A DNA stretch of 64,000 bases from JADGRB01 sp963835825 (GTDB taxonomy: Bacteria; Myxococcota_A; Polyangia; Fen-1088), in the NCBI GenBank assembly GCA_963835825.1, contig CAWIGZ010000010.1:1-64000 (forward strand). Reading direction: 5' to 3'. The stretch's first letter is position 1; each line of letters opens with the position of its first letter. Below the pieces are notes generated by a model that searched no databases, was not told the origin of the DNA, and saw only the letters and a program-made list of their open reading frames with translations. Shown one piece after another: positions 51,705-63,374 of the stretch. The position numbers and the translations under genes are program-made.

Positions 51705-52070
51705 CTAAGCGCCCGCCGGATTGACCCAGGTGTTGGGCTCTTGCCAGATGACCAGCACCACGCACCCGTCGGGGCTCTCGACGGTGTGGCTGGAGCCGGG
51801 CGGGTTGACGACGTGCGAGCCGGCCGGATAGACGCCGCGCAGATCGCGCTGCGAGCCGCTGAGGACGAAGATCTCCTCCACCGCCTCGTGGCGGTGCGCG
51901 GGGACGATCCCGCCTGCGGCGTAGCGGAGCAGCGCCGCCGCCTCGCCGGAGGCGTCCATGTCGCCCCACAGCCGGTGAATCTCGACCCCGTCGCGAAATC
52001 GCTCCCAGGGGAAATCGGCCTCCTGGGCGCGCGCCCAGATTTCGTCGAGACGGAGCTGGTCACGTTTCAT
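51705..52070 (-). CDS. Cupin-domain protein between biuret and urease genes
   Basis: A 121-residue single cupin of the ChrR/anti-sigma-like type. The metal-binding motif is GGIVPAHRHEAVEEIFVLSG and the second motif PGSSHTVESPDG. ATG 52070 (MKRDQLRLDE) is preferred over an upstream codon at 52088. It lies between the biuret transporter ATPase (60 bp upstream) and ureD (4 bp downstream), so it is very likely co-transcribed with urease. Its role may be regulatory or in binding a small ligand or metal; no reaction can be assigned. Confidence 0.75.
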   Translation of the reverse strand: MKRDQLRLDEIWARAQEADFPWERFRDGVEIHRLWGDMDASGEAAALLRYAAGGIVPAHRHEAVEEIFVLSGSQRDLRGVYPAGSHVVNPPGSSHTVESPDGCVVLVIWQEPNTWVNPAGA

Positions 52071-52130
52071 CCGGGCGACACGGTACAACGCGTATGTGGA
52101 GTCGGGCTAGGGCCGGCGGACGCGCAGCCG

Positions 52131-53685
<1,555 letters not shown>

Positions 53686-53689
<4 letters not shown>

Positions 53690-54420
53690 GGCAGCGCCTC
53701 CAGCAGCGCGCGCGAGCGTCGACACCGTGCCGAAGACGCCGTTCTGCATCTTCACCATCTTGATCGCCGCCGCGTGGTTGCCGGCGTCGGTGGCCGCGCA
53801 GCAGTCCTCGAGCAGCAGGCACTCGTAGCCGCGATCGTTCCCCTCGCGCATGGTCGTGTGGACGCAGACGTCGGTGGTGATGCCGGTCAGGATGAGGTTG
53901 GCGATCCCCCGCTGCCGCAGGATCAGATCGAAGTCGGTGGCGCAGAAGGTCCCCTTGCCCGGCTTGTCGATGATCGTCTCGCCGGGCAGCGGCGCCAGCT
54001 CCGGGATGATCTCCCAGCCGGGCTCGCCGCGCACCAGGATGCGGCCGCAGGGGCCGGCGTCGCCGATGCCGACGCCCTCGTTCCCCTTGGTCCGGCGCGA
54101 GCGCCAGCGCTTGTTGGCCGGCAGATCGGCCAGGTCGGGGCGGTGCCCCTCGCGGGTGTGCATGATGTGGTAGCCGCCGGCCCGCATCCTGGCCGAGCAC
54201 CGCGCGGATCGGCGCGATGCAGGCGCGCGAGTTCGAGATGTCGTACCCCATCAGATCGATGTAGCCGCCCTTGCCGCAGAAGTCGGTCTGCATGTCGATC
54301 ACGACCAGCGCCGTGTTCTCGGGGCGCAGATCGCCGTTCCAGGGGAAGGGGTAGGGATCGCCGGGGACGTAGCGGGCGGTCTTCGAGGCGGTTTCTGGAG
54401 GGTGCGTTCGTGTCGCTCAT
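53686..54420 (-). CDS. biuH: Biuret hydrolase (isochorismatase-family cysteine amidohydrolase), frameshifted
   Basis: The sequence matches characterised rhizobial biuret hydrolase closely in all parts I can recall: ARYVPGDPYPFPWNGDLRPE, LVVIDMQTDFCGKGGYIDLM, GYDISNSRACIAPIRAVLG, HTREGHRPDLADLPANKRW, GDAGPCGRILVRGEPGW and ILTGITTDVCVHTTMREGN. The catalytic Asp (VIDMQTDF), Lys (IIDKPGKG) and Cys (TTDVC) are all present, plus the substrate Gln in KMVKMQNG. It converts biuret to allophanate and ammonia. Breaks near 54395, 54190 and 53710 are probable errors. It sits between permease and ATPase genes of the BMP transporter. Confidence 0.9.
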
Positions 54421-54431
54421 CGTCTCGCCTC

Positions 54432-55347
54432 TCATCTGGCCACGCGCAGCTCGGCCGGCTGACCGTGCAGCGCCCGATCGCGCGAGCTGGTGGCCACGAT
54501 GATCGCCAGCGTGAGCGCGTAGGGCGCGGCGTTGAAGAGGTAATACCCCGACGTCACGCCCACCGACTGCAGCGCCGGGCCGAGCGCGCTGGCGCCCCCG
54601 AACAGCAGCGACGCCAGCAGGCAGCGGACGGGATCCCAGCGCGCGAAGATCACCAGCGCCACCGCCATCAGCCCCTGCCCGCTGGAGAGCCCTTCGTTCC
54701 AGCTCCCGGGATAGAACAGCGACAGGAACGAGCCGCCGACGCCGGCCAGGAATCCGCCGGCCATGGTGGCGAGCAGGCGGACGCGGGCCACGTCGTAGCC
54801 CATCGCGCGGGCCGTGTCGGCGCTCTCGCCGACGGTGCGGACGATGAGCCCCCAGCGCGTGCGGCGCAGGACGAAGCGGACGGCGGCGGTGGTGACGAGC
54901 CCCAGCACGAACAGCGCGTTCACCTGCAGCGCCGAGCGCACCTGCGACGAGGCGCTCCACCAGCCGAGCGACACCGCCGGCAGGTGCGGCGCGGTCGGCC
55001 CGACCAGCGGCTTGCCGAGGAAGAACGCCAGCCCGACGCCGAAGAGCATGAGCGCGATCCCGACCGCGACGTCGTTGACGCGCGGCCGGGCGCAGAGCCA
55101 GGCGTGCAACGCCCCCAGCACGACGCCGCATCCTCCGGCCGCCAGCACGCCCAGCCAGGGCGAGTTCGTCAGGTAGGAGACGCCGTAGGCGGCCATCGCC
55201 CCCATGACCAGCGTCCCCTCGAGGCCGAGGTTCACGCGGCCGCTCTTCTCCGTCAGGCACTCGCCCAGGCTGACGAAGAGGAACGGCGTGCTGATGCGGA
55301 TCGCGCCGCCGACCATCCCCAGCGCCACGCCCGCCGGCCGCGCTCAC
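54432..55347 (-). CDS. BMP-type ABC transporter permease 2 (biuret operon)
   Basis: A roughly 300-residue permease of the nucleoside/ribose class (YufQ/NupC-like). Visible marks are GAIRISTPFLFVSLGECLTE, KSGRVNLGLEGTLVMGAMAA, GLSSGQGLMAVALVIFARW and eight or so hydrophobic helices. The GTG at 55347 overlaps the preceding permease stop (GTGA), but an indel of one base may lie just inside it, since the clean frame begins near 55328. It stops 11 bases before biuH. Confidence 0.85.
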
Positions 55348-56489
55348 GCCGCCACCGTCTGCGTTCGGCTTGACGCCAGCGCCGGCCGTAAAGCGAGTCC
55401 GAGAACAGGATGGCGATGAAGATCGTCCCCTGCAGCACGTTGACGGTCGCGTCCGGAAGGTCGAACACCCGCTGCAGCAGCCCGCCGCTGGCGCCGATGC
55501 CGCCCAGGAGCAGCGCCACCGGGATGACGCCGAAGGGGTTGGCCGCGCGCGATGAACGCCACCAGCACGCCGGTGTAGCCGTAGCCGGTCACCAGCGAGG
55601 CGTTGGCGTTGCCGTGGATCGCCGCGACCTCGACGGCGCCGGCGAGCCCGGCGCCGATCCCGCCGAGAAACGTCGCGATCACGATCAGCCGCCGCACCGG
55701 CAGTCCGTTCAAGCAGCGCCGCGCGGACGTTGCCGCCCACCATGCGCGCCGCGAAACCGAAGGTCGTCCGCTGCATCAGGAACCAGGCGATCAGGCAGGC
55801 GATGATGCCGAAGCCGAGGCCCCAGTGCACGTCCAGGCCCGGCAGGTTGCCGAGCATGTTGTCGTCGCCGATCGGCAGCGTCGACGGCTTGTTGAGGCTC
55901 GACGGGTCGCGCAGCGGCCCCTCGACGATGTGGTTGAGGAGGGCGATGGCGATGTAGTTGAGCAGCAGCGAGCTGATCGTCTCGTTGACGCCCCGGTAGG
56001 CGCGCAGCGCGCCGGCGCCGGCCACCCAGAGGCCGCCGACCAGCGAGCCGGTCACGAACATGGCCAGCTTGACCGTGAACGGGGTGTGCAGGTGGATCGC
56101 CGATCGCCGCCGCCGCCAGCCCGCCCAGCACCATCGCGCCTTCGCCGCCGAGCACCACCAGCCCGAGCCGCAGCGGAATCGCCGTGGCCAGCGCCGTCAG
56201 CATGATCGGCGCCGCCCGCTGCAGCGTGTTCTGGAACGAGAAGGCCGTCCCGAACGAGCCGCGGAACATCTCGTGGTAGACGGCCAGCGCGTTGCGCCCG
56301 GTCAGCGCCATGAAGATGCCGAACAGGATCAGCGCCGCCACGATGGCGCCCAGCGGGATGGCGACCGATTCGACCGTCCGGCGCCAGGCGGCGCCGGCGC
56401 GCCTCGGCCGCCGCCGCTGCCAGGCTGGCAGCTTGCGGCGACCGCTCCTTCGCTGGTGAAAGCGCGCCGATGCTCACGCCGATTCCCAT
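55344..56489 (-). CDS. BMP-type ABC transporter permease 1 (biuret operon), frameshifted
   Basis: The longer permease of the pair (YufP-like). It has LTGRNALAVYHEMFRGSFGT, RAAPIMLTALATAIPLRLGL, GGEGAMVLGGLAAAAIGD, GVNETISSLLLNYIAIALLN, GGNVRAALLNG-type and GYGYTGVLVAFIAR. Frame changes occur near 56395, 56095, 55710 and 55545. ATG 56489 (MGIGVSIGALSPAKER) begins 31 bases after the binding-protein stop. A Ser/Pro-rich cytoplasmic N-terminus precedes the first helix. Confidence 0.85.
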
Positions 56490-56519
56490 GTGTGGCGCTC
56501 CGCCTCCGTCAGCCGTGAG

Positions 56520-57663
56520 CTAGTGGGTCTTCCCGATCACGCCGTCGACCAGGTAGTCCATCTTCTCGAGCGCGATGTCGGTCTGCTTCTGTTCGTCCCC
56601 GGCCGCAATCACCACCTTGCCGGTGTTGTCCTTGATGCGGCCCCTTGTAGATGACCATCGTGCCCGCCATGAACTTGGCCTTGGCCGCGTCGGCTTTCTT
56701 CTTGGCCGCTGCGGAGACCGCCTTGCCGTACGGCGAGACCTTGACGAAGCCCTCCTTGAGCCCGCCGCGCAGCAGGTGCGGCCAGGGCTTGCCGGTTTGA
56801 AGCCAGTTGACGTAATCGGTGTAGACCTTGCCCCAGTTCCACTCGGCGCCGGTCAGGTAGCCCTTGGGCGCCAGCGCCGACTGGTTGACGTGGTAGCCGG
56901 TGACGAAGACGCCGCGGCGCTCGGCGGTCTCGACGATCACCTTGGGCGAGTCGACGTGCATCGTCAGCACGTCCGCGCCCTGATCGATCAGGCTGTTGGC
57001 GGCCTCGGCCTCCTTGACCGGCATCGACCAGTCGCCGGTGAAGATGACGCTGGTGGTGACCTTGGGGTTCACCGATTTGGCGCCCAGCGTGTACGAGTTG
57101 ATGTTGCGCAGGACCTGCGGGATCGGCTTGGCGGCGATGAACCCGAGCTTGTTCGACTTGGTGGTCATCCCGGCCACGATCCCCGCGACGTACTGGGCCT
57201 CGTCGATGTATCCGAAGTAGCTCCCCACGTTCTTGGGGTGCTTGCCCTCCTGGTACATGCCGCCGCAGTGCAGGAAGGTGACGTTCGGGTTCTTGACCGC
57301 CTCCTTCAGGATGTGCGGATCGAAGTAGCCGAACGACGTCGGAAAGAGCACCGTGGCGCCGTCGAGGTTGATCATGCTCTCCATGGTCTTCTGGACGGCG
57401 GAGGTCTCCGGGACCATCTCCTCCTCGCGAATCTTGATGCCCGGGAGCTTGGCGATCACCGCCGCGCCCTCCGCGTGGGACTGGTTGTAGCCGAAGTCGG
57501 TCTTCGGGCCGACGAAGATGAAGCCGACGGTCATCGGCGCGGGAGCCGCTTCAGCCGGTCGGACCGCCGGGCCCTCTCCGACGACGCCCATGACACTCAG
57601 AAAGGCGGAAACCGCGAGGGCGCGAGCCCCCATCGAACGCGCGAACAGTCGATATTGATTCAT
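56520..57663 (-). CDS. BMP-family (PnrA-like) periplasmic binding protein for the biuret operon
   Basis: After a signal peptide (ALAVSAFLSVMGVVG ... AEAAPAP) the protein shows the basic-membrane-protein fold: VGFIFVGPKTDFGYNQSHAE, NVGSYFGYIDEAQYVAGIVA, KLGFIAAKPIPQVLRNINS, ADVLTMHVDSPKVIVETAER and GVFVTGYHVNQ. BMP proteins were first described as purine-nucleoside binders. Here linkage to biuH points to biuret or a related ureide as ligand. One extra C near 56642 breaks the frame close to the end; the true C-terminus is QTDIALEKMDYLVDGVIGKT. It is the first gene of the 12-gene minus-strand run. Confidence 0.88.
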
Positions 57664-57786
57664 GGATTGCTTATAGGCCGCCGCATGTTTCTCGATTCTT
57701 TCGTCGCCCCGAATTGTTGGTAACTTCACCCCCGCGCGATTGACGGCTGTTGTCGTCGAAGGTTCGGTTCGGCATTCTCGGTTTCG
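57664..57786. promoter_or_regulatory. Divergent promoter region between the biuret-urease operon and atzF
   Basis: This 123-bp gap must contain promoters for both directions. A TTGACG lies near 57750 on the plus strand but no matching -10 box is clear. On the minus strand GAATCGAG/ATAAGC stretches are the only AT-rich parts. A shared operator would co-regulate biuret uptake and allophanate hydrolysis. Confidence 0.45.
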
Positions 57787-59614
57787 ATGTCGACGAAGCC
57801 CGCCGCCGCGAACTTCCCCAGCCTCGCTCTCGGCGTCCTCGCCCGCAGGTACGAAGAGGGCGGGCGGCCGGCGGAGGTCCTGGCCGAGCTCTTCGCCGCC
57901 ATCGACGCGCGCGGCGACGACGGCGTCTGGATCGCGTCCGCCGATCGCGACGGGTTGCTGGCCGAGGCGAAGGAGCTCGAGCGGCGCCGGGCCGCCGGTC
58001 AGGCGCTGCCGCTCTTCGGCGTCCCCTTCGCCGTCAAGGACAACATCGACGTCGCCGGGCTGCCGACCACCGCGGCCTGCCCGGCCTTCGCCTACACGCC
58101 CAAGGTAGATGCCCCGGTCGTGGCCCGCCTCCGGGCGGCGGGGGCGCTCTGCCTCGGCAAGACCAACCTCGACCAGTTCGCCACCGGCCTGGTCGGCGTG
58201 CGCTCGCCTTACGGCATCCCGCGCAACCCGTTCGACGCCAGCTACATCCCGGGCGGCTCCAGCTCGGGCTCGGCGGTGGCGGTCGCCGCCGGCCTCGTCA
58301 GCTTCGCGCTCGGCACCGACACGGCCGGCTCGGGGCGGGTCCCGGCGGCCTTCAACAACATCGTCGGCCTCAAGCCGACGCGCGGCGTGCTGAGCACGAC
58401 CGGCGTGGTCCCCGCCTGCCGGTCGCTCGACTGCGTCTCGGTCTTCGCGCTCACCGTCGAGGACGCCGCCCAGATCGCCGAGCTCGGGCGCGGCCACGAC
58501 GAATCCGATCCCGGCGCGCGCGCCGACGCGGGCGCGGTGCGCTTCGCGCCGACGGCCGCGCCGCCCCGGTTTCGCTTCGGGGTCCCGGCCGGCGAGGCGC
58601 TCGACTTCCGCGGCGATCTCGCCGCCCAGAGCGTCTTCGCCCGAACGCTGGAGACGCTGGCGGCGTCGGGCGGCCAGCCCGTCGACATCGACTTCGCTCC
58701 GTTTCGCGAGGCGGCCGGCCTGCTCTACGACGGCCCGTTCGTGGCCGAGCGGCTCGCCGCCACCGGCGGCCTCTTGGCGTCGGCGCCGGGCGCGATCATC
58801 GGGCCGGTGCGCACCATCCTGGAGAGCGCCGCCCGCTTCGACGCGGCGGCCGCCTTCGAGGCCCAGCACCGGCTGCGCCAGCTCCGTCGCGCCGCCGCCC
58901 GCGCCCTCGCCGCCGTCGACTTCCTGCTGGTCCCCACCACGCCCACCATCTTCCGCATCGACGAGGTGGAGGCCGATCCGCTGGGCCTCAACGCGGCCCT
59001 CGGCGCCTACGCGAACTTCGTCAACCTGCTGGACCTGGCGGCCGTCGCCGTGCCGACCGGATTTCGCGCCGACGGGCTGCCCGCGGGCGCGACGGTGATC
59101 GGCCCCGCCGGCAGCGACGCCCGCCTGGCCGCCTTCGGCGTCGCTGGTTCACCGCGCCACCAGCCGGACGCTGGGCGCCGGCCCGCACCCGCTCCCTTCG
59201 GCGCCGGCGCCGGCGCCGGGCGCGGGCCTCATCTCGATCGCCGTCGTCGGCGCCCATCTGTCGGGCGAGCCGCTCAACCACCAGCTCACGATGCTGGACG
59301 GCCGGTTCGTCCGGGCCACCCGCACCGCGCCCGTCTATCGTCTCTACGCGCTCCCCAACACGACGCCCGCCAAGCCCGGCCTCGCCCGCGTCGGCAGCGA
59401 CGGCGTCGCCATCGAAGTCGAGATCTGGGCGCTGTCGGCGGAGGCCTTCGGGACCTTCGTGGCGGCGGTGCCGCCCCCGCTGTGCATCGGGAGCCTCTCG
59501 CTGGCCGACGGGACGCGGGTCTCCGGATTTCTCTGCGAAGGGTACGCGCTCGCCGGCGCCACCGACATCTCCAGCTTCGGCGGCTGGCGCGCCTATCTCC
59601 GCTCGAAGGCCTGA
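57787..59614 (+). CDS. atzF: Allophanate hydrolase, one frameshift
   Basis: An amidase-signature enzyme with the Lys-Ser-Ser triad: Lys84 (AVKDNIDVAG), cis-Ser158 (PGGSSSGSAVAV) and nucleophile Ser182 (GTDTAGSGRVPA). After about residue 455 a frameshift near 59145 leads into the small C-terminal domain specific to allophanate hydrolase (VVGAHLSGEPLNHQL, RTAPVYRLYALPNTTPAKPG, GFLCEGYALAGATDI). The enzyme converts allophanate to two ammonia and two CO2. It would complete both the guanidine and the biuret branch. It is about 600 residues, normal for the family, and divergent from the biuret operon. Confidence 0.93.
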
Positions 59615-59964
59615 AAACTCCGCCCGACTCCGACGGCCAGCGGCGCGGAGACTCCCGGCGATGGACCGACAGGGAGGGGCTCGAGCTCCGTCACGACACG
59701 GGGCGAAACCTTTGCAACAATCAGCTCGTCCCGGCAGTTACGTAGGTGGGTCGCTCGACGTTCGTGAGCCGGAGATTCGGGGGCAAGGCACCTTCCGATG
59801 TATCAATCCGGTCTCGCCCGCCCCTTTCCAGGTGGCGGGCATAGCTGGGGCCCCGCCGGTCCGGCCATTTTCCCCCCGGAACGTCCCATCGTACCCTGCT
59901 TCGTCCCTCAGCCCACCGGCCCCGACGTCCCTCCCGACGGACCCACGCACCTGGAGATCTCGCA
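59615..59964. other. 350-bp intergenic region before the GH54 gene
   Basis: I find no convincing gene. A GC-rich imperfect hairpin (GCCCGCCCC... with GGGCATAGCTGGGGCCC, about 59818-59852) may terminate atzF. The last 40 bp are C-rich, and a weak GGAGAT site (59952) precedes ATG 59965. Confidence 0.5.
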
Positions 59965-61413
59965 ATGAAGAAGATTCGCCCCGCCGCACCACTGTCAGTC
60001 GCGCTGTCGCTTGGTTTCCTGGTCGCCTCGTGTATGTCGTTCTCGTCGGGCAACAGCGGCGGCACCGGCGGCTCCTCGGGCGACGGCAGCGGGGGCTCGA
60101 CGGGCAGCGGCGGCACGAGCGACACCGGTGGCTCGCCGGGCACCGGCGGCATCGTCGGGACGGGCGGCTCTCCGGGCACCGGCGGCATCGTCGCAACGGG
60201 CGGTACTCCGGGGACGGGTGGCACGCCCGGCACCGGTGGCACTCCGGGGACCGGTGGCACGCCTGGCACGGGCGGCACGCCGGGCACGGGTGGCTCGGCC
60301 GGGAAGGCCGGCACGGGCGGCACGCCGGGGACCGGCGGCACTCCGGCCACCGGCGGCTCTCCGGGCACCGGTGGCACGCCCGCCCTCACCGGGCCGTGCG
60401 ACGTGCTGGCCAGCGCCGGCAACAGCTGCGTCGCGGCCCATAGCACGGTGCGAGCGCTCTACGGCAGCTACACCGGGAACCTCTACCAGGTCTGCAAGGG
60501 ATCATTCACGACTGGACCGAACTCCTGCAAGGGGACGACGAAGGACATCGGGGTGGTGGCCGGGTACGCCGACTCCGCGTCTCAGGACACGTTCTGCTCC
60601 GGGGGGACCTGCACCATCTCGATCATCTACGACCAGTCCCCCAACGGAAATCACCTCAAGCCCGCGCCCGGCGGCGGCGCCGTCGGCAGCTCCGACAACC
60701 CGGCCAACGCCGCCGACCTCAAGACGACGGTCAGCGGTCACCCGGTCTACGGCATCTTCATCAAGCCCGGCATGGGGTACCGCGCGGGATGCACCGGCTG
60801 CGGCGTCGTGACCCCGAAGGGGACCGCGACCGGCGATCAGGCCGAGACCCAGTACATGGTGACCAGCCAGACCGGCCTGGTCGACGGCTGCTGCTTCGAC
60901 TACGGCAACGCCGAAACGGACTCCCATGACGACGGCAACGGCACCATGGAGGCGGTCTATTTCGGGGGCGGCGTCGTCTGGGGGACCGGATCGCCCGGCG
61001 GCCACAACAACGGACCCTGGGTCGAGGCCGACCTGGAAAACGGCCTTTATGCCGGCTGGGAAAACAACCAGGACCAGAACATCTCGACCAACACGCCGCT
61101 CAAGGTCCCCTTCGTCACCGCCGTGGTCGTCGGCGACGTGGCCTCGCAGAACTCGGGGAAGGGTCGTTTCGCGCTCTATGGCGCCGACGCGACGACCGGG
61201 AACGTCAAGACGATGTACGACGGGATTCGCCCGGCCAAGACTGGTTACGTCCCGATGCACAAGCAGGGATCGATCATCCTCGGGATCGGCGGCGACAACA
61301 GCAACAGCGCCGGCGGACAGTTCTTCGAGGGCGTCATGGCCAGCGGCGCCGCGTCGCTGGCGACCGTCAACGCCCTTCAGGCCAACATCGTCGCCGCGAA
61401 GTACGGTAAGTAG
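59965..61413 (+). CDS. Secreted GH54 alpha-L-arabinofuranosidase lipoprotein
   Basis: A signal peptide with lipobox (VASCMSFSS) is followed by about 110 residues of TGGTPGTGG-type repeats, then a catalytic domain very like fungal AbfB. Its marks are GPCDVLASAGNSCVAAHST, IIYDQSPNGNHL, CCFDYGNAETDS (nucleophile Glu) and ILGIGGDNSNSAGGQFFEGV (acid/base Asp). GH54 enzymes remove arabinofuranose side chains from arabinoxylan or arabinan. The arabinose-binding CBM42 domain of the fungal enzymes is absent. Conserved Cys residues suggest disulfides, consistent with export. The fungal-type domain in a bacterial lipoprotein hints at lateral transfer, but GH54 also occurs in other bacteria. Confidence 0.9.
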   Translation: MKKIRPAAPLSVALSLGFLVASCMSFSSGNSGGTGGSSGDGSGGSTGSGGTSDTGGSPGTGGIVGTGGSPGTGGIVATGGTPGTGGTPGTGGTPGTGGTPGTGGTPGTGGSAGKAGTGGTPGTGGTPATGGSPGTGGTPALTGPCDVLASAGNSCVAAHSTVRALYGSYTGNLYQVCKGSFTTGPNSCKGTTKDIGVVAGYADSASQDTFCSGGTCTISIIYDQSPNGNHLKPAPGGGAVGSSDNPANAADLKTTVSGHPVYGIFIKPGMGYRAGCTGCGVVTPKGTATGDQAETQYMVTSQTGLVDGCCFDYGNAETDSHDDGNGTMEAVYFGGGVVWGTGSPGGHNNGPWVEADLENGLYAGWENNQDQNISTNTPLKVPFVTAVVVGDVASQNSGKGRFALYGADATTGNVKTMYDGIRPAKTGYVPMHKQGSIILGIGGDNSNSAGGQFFEGVMASGAASLATVNALQANIVAAKYGK

Positions 61414-61430
61414 ACGGCTCGCCGATCCCG

Positions 61431-63067
61431 ATGCTGAGAAAATTACAGGCGTCCTTGGTGTTGCTGGCCTGCCTCGTGGCCATTCCCGCGGCGGGCGCAA
61501 GAGCCGGCAGACGAGGCGCCGTCGGACGAACAATCGCCGGCGGCGCTGCCGACCGCGCCGCCGCCGCAGCCGCCGACCGCGCAGCCGCCGCAGCCGCCGG
61601 TCACCACGGCGACGGACGTGAAGCAGCCGGCTCCCGTTCCGGGACCTTGGCACATCGACGTCAACGGGTACTTCCGCGCGCCCATGGCGCTGGGCCTCAG
61701 CGAGCGCCCGGGGCCGGACAACATCGACCGGCCCCTCCAGCCTGCAGGTTTCGTACGGGCCGAATCGAACGATCGACGCGAACTACTACAGCTTCGCCTA
61801 CACGCGGCTGCAGGAGCAGGACTGGGCGGAGGTCTTCGTCCACGCCAGGAAGAACCACGTCGACGCCGGGGTCGGATGGATGGGGTACTGGTTTCAGTCG
61901 GTCGGCTTCCGGAACTACGACGCCGCCTGGGCACCGGGCCTGGCCTACGTCGCCCTCGACACGGACTTCGAGATGGGCGACATCAAGCCGAACATCAAGT
62001 TCACGGCGGGGGCCTGGTGGCCGAGCTTTGGATATTTCGAAAAGTACGACACCTACACGCTGGGGCGCTTTCGCCAGCTGGGGGGACAGCTGAAGTTGAC
62101 GGTCCCCTGGAGCACCGACCTCACGGTGACCGGCACGGCCGGCCTGGGGACCAGCCGGGACGGTAGCTTCAACCCCGGGGCGCCCGCCTTCTACGGGGCG
62201 ATCACGGGCGTCGATCTGATCGCTTATGCAAACCTCCAGGTCACCTACGCGAAGTACGCCGACATCGGGTTTCACATCAACACCGACTGGACCGCCGACC
62301 CGAACCTGACTCAGCAGTCGATGCCGGGTGACAAGTCCTTTGCGGCGGCCCAGCAGGCCCACCTGTCGGTGGCCGGCCTCGAGGCGAACCTCCGATTGCC
62401 CTACTGGGGGCACGTCTGGATCTCGCCGTCGTTTCTCAGCGTTCGAAACGGCTGGGCGCTGGCCAGCGCGGGGACCGAGGTCATGCATTCGCTCAGCGGC
62501 GTCGGCGTGGCCACCAACTACATGGCCTGGACCGGCAGCCCCACCGACTCGACCGGCAGCGGGTCGATGTTCAATCTCGGCTTCCTCTACGAGAACACGC
62601 TGTCGGGGATCCAGGGCAACGCGCCGGGAAGTCTCCCGGAGGTGACGGTGAGCGTCTTCGGGCTGCTGGCGGACGCCAGCCGCACTTTGCCGGCCGGGAC
62701 GACCCTCACGCAAACCGGTCTCAAACAGTTCAAGTACGGCGCGGACGTGACGCTCCAGTCCTTGACCTGGCTCGCCTTCATGCTCCGGTACGACGCCGTC
62801 AATTACGATCTGGACCAACCCGGATACGTCTTCCTCAGCATCACGCCGCGGGTGGTGTTCTCCTCGCACTTCCTCTCCAGCGAGCGGATCTACCTCCAGT
62901 ACTCTCGCTACAAGTACGGCGACAAGATGGTGCTGGCCGGGACGTGGCCGTTGACGGCGGGGGGCGGGCCGCTGGTGGCCGGGAGCAACGTCCTTCAGCA
63001 GGGCCCGTATTCGGGGATGACGCCCGACCAGAACGTCGTCAAGCTTCAGGCCGAGATCGCCTTCTGA
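61431..63067 (+). CDS. Outer-membrane beta-barrel protein, unknown function, frameshifted N-terminus
   Basis: A signal peptide (ASLVLLACLVAIPAAGA) and Pro/Gln linker are followed by a barrel rich in aromatic strands ending in LQAEIAF, the typical C-terminal Phe. The frame is intact from about 61880 (VGWMGYWFQSVGFRNYDAAW) and needs two or three indels before that (near 61498, 61735 and 61770). Strands such as LGRFRQLGGQLKLTVPW and WLAFMLRYDAVNYDLDQ support a porin-like barrel. No family is recognised. It starts 17 bp after the GH54 stop and may take up released sugars. Confidence 0.65.
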
Positions 63068-63085
63068 GCACGACCGCGGCCGGGG

Positions 63086-63286
63086 TCAGCTCATCGGGGG
63101 GTGGGCGACCGAGGACTCGAGGCGGGCCGCGAGTGTCTCGACCTTCTGCAGTTGCGCGCGCAGCCGGTCCTTGAATTCCCGGACGTCCGCGTTGGTCAGC
63201 TCGATCATCAGGCCGTGGCGCTGCTCCTCGAGCGCGAGCGTCAGCTCACGCAGCTCATCGTCGGTGAATTCCAGCTTTACGCTCAT
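63086..63286 (-). CDS. Small conserved helical protein
   Basis: A 66-residue protein starting MSVKLEFTDDELRELTLALE with a coiled-coil C-terminal half (FKDRLRAQLQKVETLAARL). ATG 63286 is chosen because upstream codons are in GC-biased noise. The family is not recognised. It converges with the barrel gene 18 bp away. Confidence 0.55.
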   Translation of the reverse strand: MSVKLEFTDDELRELTLALEEQRHGLMIELTNADVREFKDRLRAQLQKVETLAARLESSVAHPPMS

Positions 63287-63374
63287 GTAGACAATGTAGA
63301 TCCGGAATCCAGCGGCTTCGTGGGCGCCGCCGCCGGAGGTTGGGCGGGGGATGTTTTCGGTCCATGCTGAAGGG

